A stretch of 64,000 nt of DNA. Origin: Pseudomonas putida. GTDB lineage: Bacteria > Pseudomonadota > Gammaproteobacteria > Pseudomonadales > Pseudomonadaceae. Shown in pieces: positions 37,531 through 45,168 of this stretch (positions within the stretch are counted from its first letter, which is position 1; each line of letters opens with the position of its first letter). The stretch covers positions 1,736,001 through 1,800,000 of the forward strand of contig NZ_CP011789.1 of assembly GCF_001636055.1 (NCBI RefSeq), given 5' to 3'. Made by a program: the position numbers and the translations under genes. The notes below the pieces were generated by a model. It worked only from the letters and a program-made list of their open reading frames with translations. It was not told the DNA's origin and did no database searches.

Positions 37531-39033
37531 ATGAGCGACCTCAAGACCGAATCGCAAGACCTGCAACAGGAAGAAAACACCCTGATCGCCCTGCGCAAGG
37601 AAAAACTTGCTGCCGAGCGTGCCAAGGGCAACGCCTTCCCCAACGACTTCCGTCGCGACAGCTACTGCAACGACCTGCAGAAGCAATACGCGGACAAGAC
37701 CAAGGAAGAGCTGGAAGCAGCCGCGATCCCGGTCAAGGTTGCCGGTCGCATCATGCTCAACCGTGGCTCGTTCATGGTGATCCAGGACATGACCGGGCGC
37801 ATCCAGGTCTACGTCAACCGCAAGACCCTGCCCGAAGAAACCCTCGCCGCGGTCAAGACCTGGGACCTGGGTGACATCATCAGCGCCGAAGGTACCCTGG
37901 CTCGCTCGGGCAAGGGCGACCTGTACGTCGAGATGACCGACGTGCGCCTGCTGACCAAGTCGCTGCGCCCGCTGCCAGACAAGCACCATGGCCTGACCGA
38001 CACCGAGCAGCGCTACCGCCAGCGCTACGTCGACCTGATGGTCAACGAGGAAACCCGCCACACCTTCCGTGTGCGTTCGCAGGTGATCTCGCATATCCGC
38101 AAATTCCTGATCGAGCGCGACTTCCTCGAAGTCGAGACGCCGATGCTGCAGACCATCCCTGGCGGCGCTGCGGCCAAGCCGTTCGAAACCCACCACAACG
38201 CTCTGGACATGGCCATGTTCCTGCGCATCGCGCCGGAGCTGTACCTCAAGCGCCTTGTCGTTGGTGGCTTCGAGAAAGTGTTCGAGATCAACCGCAACTT
38301 CCGTAACGAAGGCGTTTCGACCCGGCACAACCCCGAGTTCACCATGCTCGAGTTCTACCAGGCCTACGCCGACTATCGTGACAACATGGACCTCACCGAA
38401 GAGCTGTTCCGCGAGCTGGCGCAGCTGGTACTGGGTACTACCGACGTGCCGTACGGCGACAAGGTATTCCACTTCGGCGAGCCATTCGCGCGCCTGTCGG
38501 TGTTCGATTCGATCCTCAAGTACAATCCGGAGCTGACCGCCGCCGACCTGCAGGACGTCGACAAGGCCCGCGCCATCGCCAAGAAGGCTGGCGCCAAGGT
38601 GCTGGGCCACGAAGGTCTGGGCAAGCTGCAGGTGATGATTTTCGAAGAGCTGGTCGAGCACAAGCTGGAGCAGCCGCACTTCATTACCGAGTATCCGTTC
38701 GAAGTGTCGCCGCTGGCCCGTCGCAACGATGACAATCCGGCCGTGACCGACCGCTTCGAGCTGTTCATCGGTGGCCGCGAAATCGCCAACGCCTACTCCG
38801 AGCTCAACGATGCCGAAGACCAGGCCGAGCGCTTCCTGGCACAGGTCGCCGAGAAGGACGCCGGTGACGACGAAGCCATGCACTACGATGCCGACTTCGT
38901 GCGTGCCCTGGAGTACGGCATGCCGCCTACGGCAGGTGAAGGTATCGGTATCGACCGTCTGGTGATGCTGTTGACCAACTCGCCGTCGATTCGCGATGTG
39001 ATCCTGTTCCCGCACATGCGTCCGCAGGCTTGA
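37531..39033 (+). CDS. lysS: Lysyl-tRNA synthetase (class II)
   Basis: 500 residues, typical. OB-fold anticodon domain (about 65-175), then class II motifs: motif 1 around [15 protein letters not shown], motif 2 [23 protein letters not shown], motif 3 [26 protein letters not shown]. It follows prfB by 93 nt, the common gammaproteobacterial order. Confidence 0.98.
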   Translation: MSDLKTESQDLQQEENTLIALRKEKLAAERAKGNAFPNDFRRDSYCNDLQKQYADKTKEELEAAAIPVKVAGRIMLNRGSFMVIQDMTGRIQVYVNRKTLPEETLAAVKTWDLGDIISAEGTLARSGKGDLYVEMTDVRLLTKSLRPLPDKHHGLTDTEQRYRQRYVDLMVNEETRHTFRVRSQVISHIRKFLIERDFLEVETPMLQTIPGGAAAKPFETHHNALDMAMFLRIAPELYLKRLVVGGFEKVFEINRNFRNEGVSTRHNPEFTMLEFYQAYADYRDNMDLTEELFRELAQLVLGTTDVPYGDKVFHFGEPFARLSVFDSILKYNPELTAADLQDVDKARAIAKKAGAKVLGHEGLGKLQVMIFEELVEHKLEQPHFITEYPFEVSPLARRNDDNPAVTDRFELFIGGREIANAYSELNDAEDQAERFLAQVAEKDAGDDEAMHYDADFVRALEYGMPPTAGEGIGIDRLVMLLTNSPSIRDVILFPHMRPQA

Positions 39034-39041
39034 GTGATTTG

Positions 39042-39070
39042 AAAAAGCCGCCTCTCGGGGCGGCTTTTTC
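39042..39070 (+). terminator. Rho-independent terminator after lysS
   Basis: AAAAAGCCGCC-TCTCG-GGGCGGCTTTTT; the A run on the left also allows function on the other strand. Confidence 0.9.
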
Positions 39071-39089
39071 TTGCCTGGCTGTGTAGTCT

Positions 39090-39211
39090 CTGTACCGGCC
39101 CTATCGCGGGGCAAGTCGGATCGCCGCACCGCCGCTCCTGCAGGCGCGGCGCTGTACCTGTAGGAGCGGCGGTGCGGCGATCCGACTTGCCCCGCGATAG
39201 GGCCGGTACAG
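39090..39211. repeat. Large inverted REP pair (BIME), 54-bp arms
   Basis: Arms 39090-39143 and 39158-39211 are reverse complements with one mismatch in 54, around a 14-nt centre. Each arm contains a REP-like core (CGGGGCAAG ... CCGCTCCTGCAG). The right arm ends 3 nt before the ATG of the TetR gene, leaving no room for a normal ribosome site outside the stem. Confidence 0.93.
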
Positions 39212-39214
39212 ACA

Positions 39215-39967
39215 ATGAACATCCCCCAGACAGACACCGAGGTCCCTACCGTGCCCCCCGCAAACGCCCAGCAAGGCGCCGCCGGCGTAGCCAACGCCGT
39301 CGCCGAGAGCGTGCAGTACCAGGGTCGCAAGACCAGCCGCCAGGGCAGCGAGCAACGCCGCCAGCAGATCCTCGACGCGGCCATGCGCATCGTCGTGCGC
39401 GACGGTGTGCGCGGTGTGCGCCACCGCGCAGTGGCGGCCGAGGCCGAGGTGCCGCTGTCGGCCACCACCTATTACTTCAAGGATATCGAAGACCTGCTCA
39501 CCGATACCTTCGCCCAGTACGTCGAACGCAGCGCCGCCTACATGGCCAAGCTGTGGGCCAACACCGAAGTGGTGCTGCGCCAGTTGCTGGCCCAGGGCGA
39601 CTGCAGCCCTCAGTCCCGTGCACGCCTTGCCGACGAAGTGGCGCGCATGACCGCCGACTATGTGACCCGCCAGCTGTACAACCGCCGCGACTTCCTGATG
39701 GCCGAGCAGGCCTTCCGCCAGGAGGCGCTGCTGTGCCCCCGGCTGGCCGAACTGGTGCGGGCCCATGAGCAGATCCTGCTGCATGGCGCGCGGCAGATGC
39801 TTCAGGTGGTGGGCTCGCGCCAGCCCGAGCAGGACGCCCTGGTGTTGACGGCCATCATCGAGCAGATGGAATATCAAGGGCTGCTCAAAGAAGCGAACGC
39901 CCAGGCCGATGGGCAGATGCTCGCTATCCTTACCCGTTACCTGCACTTGGTGCTGGCCGCGGTTTGA
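39215..39967 (+). CDS. TetR family transcriptional regulator
   Basis: 250 residues: disordered N-terminus (1-38), HTH (about 45-95; RRQQILDAAMRIVVRDGVRGVRHRAVA, then ATTYYFKDIEDLL) and a ligand-binding C-terminal domain. The start is uncertain: ATG 39215 lies against the REP pair with no SD; a GTG at 39251 is an alternative. Targets are unknown; the lipoprotein and the QEGLA gene downstream are candidates by position. Confidence 0.82.
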   Translation: MNIPQTDTEVPTVPPANAQQGAAGVANAVAESVQYQGRKTSRQGSEQRRQQILDAAMRIVVRDGVRGVRHRAVAAEAEVPLSATTYYFKDIEDLLTDTFAQYVERSAAYMAKLWANTEVVLRQLLAQGDCSPQSRARLADEVARMTADYVTRQLYNRRDFLMAEQAFRQEALLCPRLAELVRAHEQILLHGARQMLQVVGSRQPEQDALVLTAIIEQMEYQGLLKEANAQADGQMLAILTRYLHLVLAAV

Positions 39968-39997
39968 GGCGCAGCTGATCTTTTCAAGGAGAACCTG

Positions 39998-40546
39998 ATG
40001 AAAGCCTGGCGTGTGCTGTTGTTGACCTTGTCGTTCCTGCTGCTGGGCGGGTGTCTGGTGACCTTCGACGAACCGCTGGCCAGTAATGAGCCGGCCCCCA
40101 AGGCCTTGCTGGGCCAATGGAGCAGCAAGGATGCCTGGGGCCAGCCACTGAAGCTGACCATCAGCCGCGTCGGCGGTAACACCTACAAGGCCGTGGCCCG
40201 TACGCAGGGCAAGGCCGCCGAGGAATACACCTTCAGTGTGTCGCGCCATGGCAACCGCTGGTACCTGTCGGCCGGCGTGCCCAAGCGTCTGGGGGGCAAG
40301 TTCCTGATTGGCGGTTTCGAGGTCGTCGACGGCAAGCAACTGGTGGTCTACAACCTTGACGTCGAGCAGGTCCAGCAGGCTGTAAACAACAAGGAGTTGA
40401 GCGGACGCAGCACCGAGGTGCCCGAGGATAACGGACCGGGTGTGCTGATCGACAGCCCCGCCGAGCGGGTGCTGGCCTACCTCGACGATCCGGCCAACTC
40501 CGACCTGTTCGTCGAGGTGGCGCGGTTCCAGCGGGCCGGCAAATAG
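39998..40546 (+). CDS. Conserved lipoprotein, unknown function
   Basis: 182 residues. Signal peptide with lipobox LLGGC (Cys19), then VTFDEPLASNEPAPKALLGQWSSKD; the body is beta-rich and soluble. Asp does not follow the Cys (it is Leu), which favours the outer membrane. CAAGGAG precedes the ATG. Thirty nt after the TetR gene. Confidence 0.75.
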   Translation: MKAWRVLLLTLSFLLLGGCLVTFDEPLASNEPAPKALLGQWSSKDAWGQPLKLTISRVGGNTYKAVARTQGKAAEEYTFSVSRHGNRWYLSAGVPKRLGGKFLIGGFEVVDGKQLVVYNLDVEQVQQAVNNKELSGRSTEVPEDNGPGVLIDSPAERVLAYLDDPANSDLFVEVARFQRAGK

Positions 40547-40560
40547 CGGATACCGCGTAC

Positions 40561-40590
40561 CTGTGGGAGCGGGCTTGCCCGCGAATAGGG
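40561..40590. repeat. Single REP element
   Basis: CTGTGGGAGCGGGCTTGCCC followed by GCGAATAGGG, a Pseudomonas REP, 19 nt before the next start. Confidence 0.8.
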
Positions 40591-40608
40591 CCTTACAAGG
40601 AGTCCCCG

Positions 40609-41886
40609 GTGGACGAATACCAGCAAACCATCCGCGCATTGTCCGACCGTATCGTCGCGGCCCAGACCCCGATCCGGGTCCTGGACGCGGTGAAATGGGA
40701 CGACGGCATTCGCCAGGGCTTTTTCAAGGCCAAGGGCAAGGAGCCGCCTGCGGTGGACCGTGCCTACTACCAGAACCGTCCGCTGTCGTTCGACTCGAGC
40801 GCGGTGAAGGCCGAGTTCCAGGCCATCGAGCGCGACATCATCCGCCAGCTCGGCCAGTTCAACCCGGTCGGGCAGATCATGAAGCGCATGTGCCGCGAAT
40901 ACCGCATGGTGGTGCGCATGCTCGAAGCGCGCGGCACCGAGGACTTCGGCCTGATTTCCCAGGAGCTCTACGGCGCCGCCTCCGACGCGTTCCACGCGGG
41001 TGACCCGACCCTGGCCGACCTGGGGCTGATGCTCTCGGACTACCTGAACAACATCGATGGCCGTGGTGACCTGAAGGACGAGCCGAAAAACCTCACGGCC
41101 AAGGAGGCGGTGGAAATCCTCCAGCGCCGCCTGAACAAGGTCTTCGGCGAGGCAGAAGAAACCATCCGCGTGTTCGAGTCCGATGGCATCGTCGCCGATG
41201 CGGCGGCCGGTGCCGACTACATCAAGGTGCGCGCCGATGCCATGTTCAACAGCCGCGACGTACGCGCGCTGGAAGTCCACGAAGGGCTGGTGCACGTGGG
41301 CACAACGCTCAACGGCCTGAACCAGCCCATCTGCACCTTCCTGGCCAAGGGGCCGCCCTCGTCGACCGTGACCCAGGAGGGCCTGGCCATCCTCATGGAG
41401 GTGATCGCCTTCGCCTCCTACCCCAGCCGCTTGCGCAAGCTGACCAACCGCACCCGCGCCATCCACATGGTGGAGCAGGGCGCCGATTTTTTGCAGGTAT
41501 ACGAGTTCTTCCGTGGCCAAGGCTTCGAGATGGCCGAAAGCTATGGCAATGCCAGCCGGGTATTCCGCGGTTCGGTACCCAATGGCCTGCCGTTTACCAA
41601 GGACTTGTCCTATCTCAAGGGCTTCATCATGGTTTACAACTACATTCAGTTGGCCGTGAGAAAGGGCAAGCTGGAGCAGATTCCGCTGCTGTTCTGCGGC
41701 AAGACCACGCTGGAAGACATGCGCACCTTGCGCCAACTGGTCGAGGAGGGCCTGGTGGAACCGCCGAAGTACCTGCCCGAACAGTTCCGCGACCTCAACG
41801 CGCTGTCGGCCTGGATGTGTTTCTCCAACTTCCTCAATCACCTGAGCCTGGATCGCATTGAAGCCGACTACGCGAACATTCTCTAA
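40609..41886 (+). CDS. DUF1704 / QEGLA-motif protein, putative MATCAP-like metallopeptidase
   Basis: 425 residues from a GTG with AAGGAG 7 nt upstream. It belongs to the family annotated as flavohemoglobin-expression-modulating QEGLA motif protein. Seen here: HEGLVH at 224-229, an HExxxH zinc-type motif, and QEGLA at 256-260, whose Glu257 could be a third ligand. This arrangement matches eukaryotic MATCAP tyrosine carboxypeptidases, so I infer a zinc peptidase. The older haemoglobin label has no direct support in this sequence. Its end overlaps the next gene by 29 nt. Confidence 0.78.
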   Translation: MDEYQQTIRALSDRIVAAQTPIRVLDAVKWDDGIRQGFFKAKGKEPPAVDRAYYQNRPLSFDSSAVKAEFQAIERDIIRQLGQFNPVGQIMKRMCREYRMVVRMLEARGTEDFGLISQELYGAASDAFHAGDPTLADLGLMLSDYLNNIDGRGDLKDEPKNLTAKEAVEILQRRLNKVFGEAEETIRVFESDGIVADAAAGADYIKVRADAMFNSRDVRALEVHEGLVHVGTTLNGLNQPICTFLAKGPPSSTVTQEGLAILMEVIAFASYPSRLRKLTNRTRAIHMVEQGADFLQVYEFFRGQGFEMAESYGNASRVFRGSVPNGLPFTKDLSYLKGFIMVYNYIQLAVRKGKLEQIPLLFCGKTTLEDMRTLRQLVEEGLVEPPKYLPEQFRDLNALSAWMCFSNFLNHLSLDRIEADYANIL

Positions 41887-42781
41887 GCGTTGCCGCACCC
41901 TGTTGTTCGGGCTCGGGCTGACGTGCCTGGCCGGTTGCAGCAGCCTGCTGTTCTATCCAGAGCCGGGCCAGCCGTTCACCCCCGAGCGAGCGCACCTGCA
42001 ATACCGCGACGTCACGCTGACCACCGAGGATGGCACTCGCCTGCATGGCTGGTGGCTGCCGGTCAAGACGGGCGTCGAGGTCAAGGGCACGGTGCTGCAT
42101 CTGCACGGTAATGGTGGCAACCTGGCCTGGCACCTGGGTGGCAGTTACTGGCTGCCCGAGCAGGGTTATCAGGTACTGATGATCGATTACCGCGGCTATG
42201 GCCTGTCCCAGGGCACGCCGACACTGCCAGCGGTCTACGAGGATATCGACGCTGCGCTGGACTGGCTGGGCAAGGCGCCCGAGGTGCAGGGCAAGCCGCT
42301 GGTGCTGCTCGGCCAGAGCCTGGGTGGTGCGATGGCCATCCATTACCTGGCCGGCCATCCCGAGCAGCGCCAGCGTTTCAGTGCGCTGGTCTTCGATGGC
42401 GTGCCGGCGAGTTACCGCGACGTCGGGCGTTTCGCCCTGAGCACGTCGTGGATGACCTGGCCGCTTCAGGTGCCGCTGTCGTGGCTGGTGCCGGACGCTG
42501 ACAGCGCGATCCACTCCATCGAACGCCTGGACAGCCCGCCCAAGCTGTTCTTCCACAGCATCGATGACAAATTGGTGCCCATGGCCAACGGTATCCGCCT
42601 GTACCAGCATGCCCCGCCGCCCCGCGTGTTGCAGTTGACCCGCGGCGACCATGTGCAGACCTTCGCCGACCCGACCTGGCGTCAGGTGATGCTGCGCTTC
42701 CTCGACGACCCCAGCCACTTCAACGGCCTGCGCCGACTGGCGGAAGTCCCGAACTACCCTGACGAGAAGAATGAGCAATGA
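41858..42781 (+). CDS. Alpha/beta hydrolase lipoprotein
   Basis: 307 residues from a TTG start inside the end of the QEGLA gene (29-nt overlap), chosen because only this start gives a full lipoprotein signal: FSKRCRTLLFGLGLTCLAGC with Cys27. Nucleophile elbow LGQSLGGAM, oxyanion LHGNGGN, acid in SIDDKLVP and a His in TRGDHVQTF give a complete triad. Related to YfhR/BEM46-like serine hydrolases. The start codon and overlap suggest translational coupling at a lower rate. Confidence 0.78.
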   Translation: MKPTTRTFSKRCRTLLFGLGLTCLAGCSSLLFYPEPGQPFTPERAHLQYRDVTLTTEDGTRLHGWWLPVKTGVEVKGTVLHLHGNGGNLAWHLGGSYWLPEQGYQVLMIDYRGYGLSQGTPTLPAVYEDIDAALDWLGKAPEVQGKPLVLLGQSLGGAMAIHYLAGHPEQRQRFSALVFDGVPASYRDVGRFALSTSWMTWPLQVPLSWLVPDADSAIHSIERLDSPPKLFFHSIDDKLVPMANGIRLYQHAPPPRVLQLTRGDHVQTFADPTWRQVMLRFLDDPSHFNGLRRLAEVPNYPDEKNEQ

Positions 42782-43104
42782 GTGAAGAACGCAACGCCAT
42801 CCCGCTGATCCTGACCGGTGTCGGCAGCATCATCGTGACGGTGGGTGCCTTGTGGTACTACGGCTACCTGCATTTCGCCAAGCCCGAGGACGCCCTGCTG
42901 CTGCAGGACTACACCATGCTCAAGACGATCCCGGGCGAAGACTATCGGGTTTCTCTCGATCCATCGCCGCAGGTGGCGCAGTGCGTCGAGGGTGTCCTGG
43001 TGCTGTTCGACACCCAGCAGAAGGGCCTGACGGGCGTGCTGGTCGACAACCGCAAGCGGGCGATCCGCTGCATGGGCCAGGACACGCCGCAGCAGGTGCA
43101 GTGA
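42778..43104 (+). CDS. Small single-span membrane protein, unknown function
   Basis: 108 residues; one transmembrane helix (about 8-28, IPLILTGVGSIIVTVGALWYY) then a soluble domain with two Cys (CVEG and RCMG). ATGA overlap with the hydrolase gene, so the last member of that operon, before a strong terminator. Confidence 0.72.
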   Translation: MSEERNAIPLILTGVGSIIVTVGALWYYGYLHFAKPEDALLLQDYTMLKTIPGEDYRVSLDPSPQVAQCVEGVLVLFDTQQKGLTGVLVDNRKRAIRCMGQDTPQQVQ

Positions 43105-43121
43105 TCCATCGCTGTTCCCCA

Positions 43122-43160
43122 GACATGAAAAACCCGCCATCAAGGCGGGTTTTTCATGTC
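43122..43160. terminator. Bidirectional rho-independent terminator
   Basis: GACATGAAAAACCCGCC-ATCAA-GGCGGGTTTTTCATGTC: 17-bp perfect stem with A and T runs, serving the convergent genes on both sides. Confidence 0.93.
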
Positions 43161-43176
43161 ACTCAGGCAACCTGTA

Positions 43177-43959
43177 TCAGCGCATGGTGGAACGCGGCTG
43201 AACTGGCTGGTTGTCGTTGGAGATGGTCACCTCCACGCGACGGTTCTGCGCACGGCCCGAGTTGCTGGAGTTGTCCGCGACCGGATACTCCTTGCCATAG
43301 CCCTGGGCGACCACGCGGGATGGGTCGATGCCGGCACGCAGCAGCGCACGGCGCACGCTTTCGGCGCGACGCTCCGACAGGCCCTGGTTGTAGCTGGCCG
43401 AACCGACGCTGTCGGTATAGCCCTCGACGATCACCTTGCGCTCCGGGTTTTCCTGGAGGAAGTTGGCCAGGGTGGTGATGTTCGGCAGGGCGCTGCTCTT
43501 CAGGTCAGCCTTGTTGAAGTCGAACAGCACGTCGCCGAAGGTCACCAGCGTACCGCGGTCGGTCTGCTTGGCGTTGAGGCTGTCCTGCAGCTTCTTGATC
43601 TGCGCGTCGCGGGCGTCCAGCTTGGCCTGGGCGCGTTGCGCCGCAGCATTCTTGATATCGGCTTCTGCGGTACGCAGGGCGATGGTCTGTTTGGCGACTT
43701 CGACACGCTGGTTGGTCAGGTAGGCCAGTTGATCAACCTTCTTCTCGTCCTCGCGGTCCATGTAGGCCTTGTCAGCCTTGTTCAGCCAGTCCTGGGCATC
43801 CTTGGTCTCGAGGGCTGCCAGCTTGCTCGCCTGCGGATCGCTCTGCAGCGCCGAGAAGTTGGTGCGGGCCGATTCGAGGTTGGCGTTCGGGTCGTGCGAG
43901 CATGCAGCCAGACCGACGCTCAGAGCCAACAGGGCAGGGATCATTACGTAATTGCGCAT
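43177..43959 (-). CDS. lptF: OmpA-family outer-membrane lipoprotein (LptF-like)
   Basis: 260 residues from the ATG at 43959 (MRNYVMIPALLALSVGLAAC). An in-frame ATG 9 nt earlier directly abuts AAAGG, too close for use; the same AAAGG is 9 nt from the chosen ATG. Lipobox LAAC, a helical N-terminal part (about 25-135) and a C-terminal OmpA peptidoglycan-binding domain (about 145-245; VEGYTDSVGSASYNQGLSERRAESVRRAL). With its upstream DUF4398 partner it matches PA3691-PA3692 of P. aeruginosa; PA3692 is lptF, reported as AlgU-dependent. Confidence 0.8.
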   Translation of the reverse strand: MRNYVMIPALLALSVGLAACSHDPNANLESARTNFSALQSDPQASKLAALETKDAQDWLNKADKAYMDREDEKKVDQLAYLTNQRVEVAKQTIALRTAEADIKNAAAQRAQAKLDARDAQIKKLQDSLNAKQTDRGTLVTFGDVLFDFNKADLKSSALPNITTLANFLQENPERKVIVEGYTDSVGSASYNQGLSERRAESVRRALLRAGIDPSRVVAQGYGKEYPVADNSSNSGRAQNRRVEVTISNDNQPVQPRSTMR

Positions 43960-44009
43960 TGTGTTCATCCTTTGATCGATAACGAAGGCAGGGGAATACC
44001 GGGCAGGCC

Positions 44010-44423
44010 TCACTGGGCGCTGCGCAGGCCTTCCTCACGTACGTCCTGAACGCCCTGGCGGGCATCCTGCACGGCTTTCTGGGCCTTGGCTGCCTGTGCC
44101 TTGCGCTCGGCAACGCGGGCGTCCCATTCGGCCTGTTCTGCCAGTCGCTTGGCTTCGTCGTACTTCTTGTCATGCATCGCGATTTCCGCCTGCTTGAACT
44201 TGTCCTGCGCCGCTTTCATCTCCACGGCGGCAAACTCGGTGCCGCCTGCGCTGACGGCAGAGTTCACGGCAGACTGGGTCACCGCGTACTGCTCGGTCGG
44301 CGGGTTGCCAGCACAGCCAGCCAGTACCAGGCTGCTGCCAAGCGCCAGCGCGGCCAGCTTGAGCCCGCGCAGAGAGTTGGACGGGAATTTTTCGGTGCGG
44401 GTCTTCATGGTGGTCAACTCCAT
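44010..44423 (-). CDS. DUF4398 lipoprotein, partner of LptF-like protein
   Basis: 137 residues. AGGAG lies 7 nt before the ATG at 44423. Signal with lipobox LAGC, then an Ala/Lys/Glu-rich helical (coiled-coil) domain with AEQAEWDARVAERKAQAAKAQKA. Often precedes or is fused to OmpA-domain proteins; probably helps tether the outer membrane to peptidoglycan. First gene of a two-gene unit with the LptF-like gene. Confidence 0.8.
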   Translation of the reverse strand: MELTTMKTRTEKFPSNSLRGLKLAALALGSSLVLAGCAGNPPTEQYAVTQSAVNSAVSAGGTEFAAVEMKAAQDKFKQAEIAMHDKKYDEAKRLAEQAEWDARVAERKAQAAKAQKAVQDARQGVQDVREEGLRSAQ

Positions 44424-44538
44424 TGGATCACTCCTGATAACGATGTCCGTGGCAGTCCATCGCTCCCTGACATACGCATGTGCTCGAGTCCAAAGCCAAA
44501 CACCATGCGTGCAGGGTTTTTGCGTGATGGCTATTGGC

Positions 44539-44566
44539 TCCGACTTGAGCTTTTTCAGAATAGTTC
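44539..44566 (-). promoter_or_regulatory. Candidate AlgU (sigma22/RpoE-type) promoter
   Basis: On the minus strand GAACTA (44566-44561), 17 nt, TCGGA (44543-44539); the AlgU consensus is about GAACTT-N16/17-TCTGA. It lies about 115 nt before the DUF4398 start. A 25-bp imperfect palindrome (CTTTTTCAGAATAGTTCAGA..., 44550-44574) overlaps the -35 side. Confidence 0.42.
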
Positions 44567-44667
44567 AGAAAAAGTTGCGTAGGCTTCGTAATTATTTCTG
44601 ACTTGTCAGTCAGTGCTTTTCCTACGGAACTATTGCCGTGCGCGGCAGTATTCGCGGGCCTTCCAGC

Positions 44668-45012
44668 TCAAGCGTCGCGCTTGGGAAGCGTGTGGCTGAG
44701 GTCGTGCAGATGCCGCCGCGACAGGCTGAGGAAACGTGGGGTGGGGCCGATATCTTCGTACAGCGGATCACCCTCTTCATCGGTGGCGATCACCTGCTGG
44801 CCCTTCACGTAGGGGAAGCTGGCTTCGAGTTCTTCGAGCGCGGCGGCAACCAGTTCGCCGAGCAATTCTTCGGTGGTGCGCTTGGGGTACATCTCGACCA
44901 AGGCTGCCAGGCGCGCTTCGGATTCCAGGTCCAGGTGCAGGTGGTGCCCGGTGGGGCTGAGGGTGCCGGCGGCGTTCTGTTCCCAATGTTGTGCGAGCTC
45001 GCGGATTTTCAT
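44668..45012 (-). CDS. Conserved Pseudomonas protein of unknown function
   Basis: 114 residues, MKIRELAQHWEQNAAGTLSP onward; acidic, soluble, no signal peptide. The middle (LAALVEMYPKRTTEELLGELVAAALEELE) resembles the C-terminal helices of ribbon-helix-helix-type proteins, but this is weak. Relatives sit next to ppc in other Pseudomonas, sometimes labelled pilus-related without evidence known to me. Divergent from ppc. Confidence 0.65.
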   Translation of the reverse strand: MKIRELAQHWEQNAAGTLSPTGHHLHLDLESEARLAALVEMYPKRTTEELLGELVAAALEELEASFPYVKGQQVIATDEEGDPLYEDIGPTPRFLSLSRRHLHDLSHTLPKRDA

Positions 45013-45168
45013 GATGACCTCTGTAAAACCATGGCATGAGCTGTGAGGGCCGTCTCTTCACTTTAGTTGCATTGGCCGATCCCGGCTTGCCTTGCGGGGG
45101 CGCCTGTGGGCACTCTTGGGCAATGACCTGGGCGGCGGCGCGGGTGGACCGCGCGATGAGGAGAGCCA

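Noticed and set aside
36379..39468. A 1029-codon open frame on the minus strand opposite prfB and lysS
   Set aside because: It mirrors two certain genes, has no recognisable domain and reflects GC-rich codon bias on the other strand.
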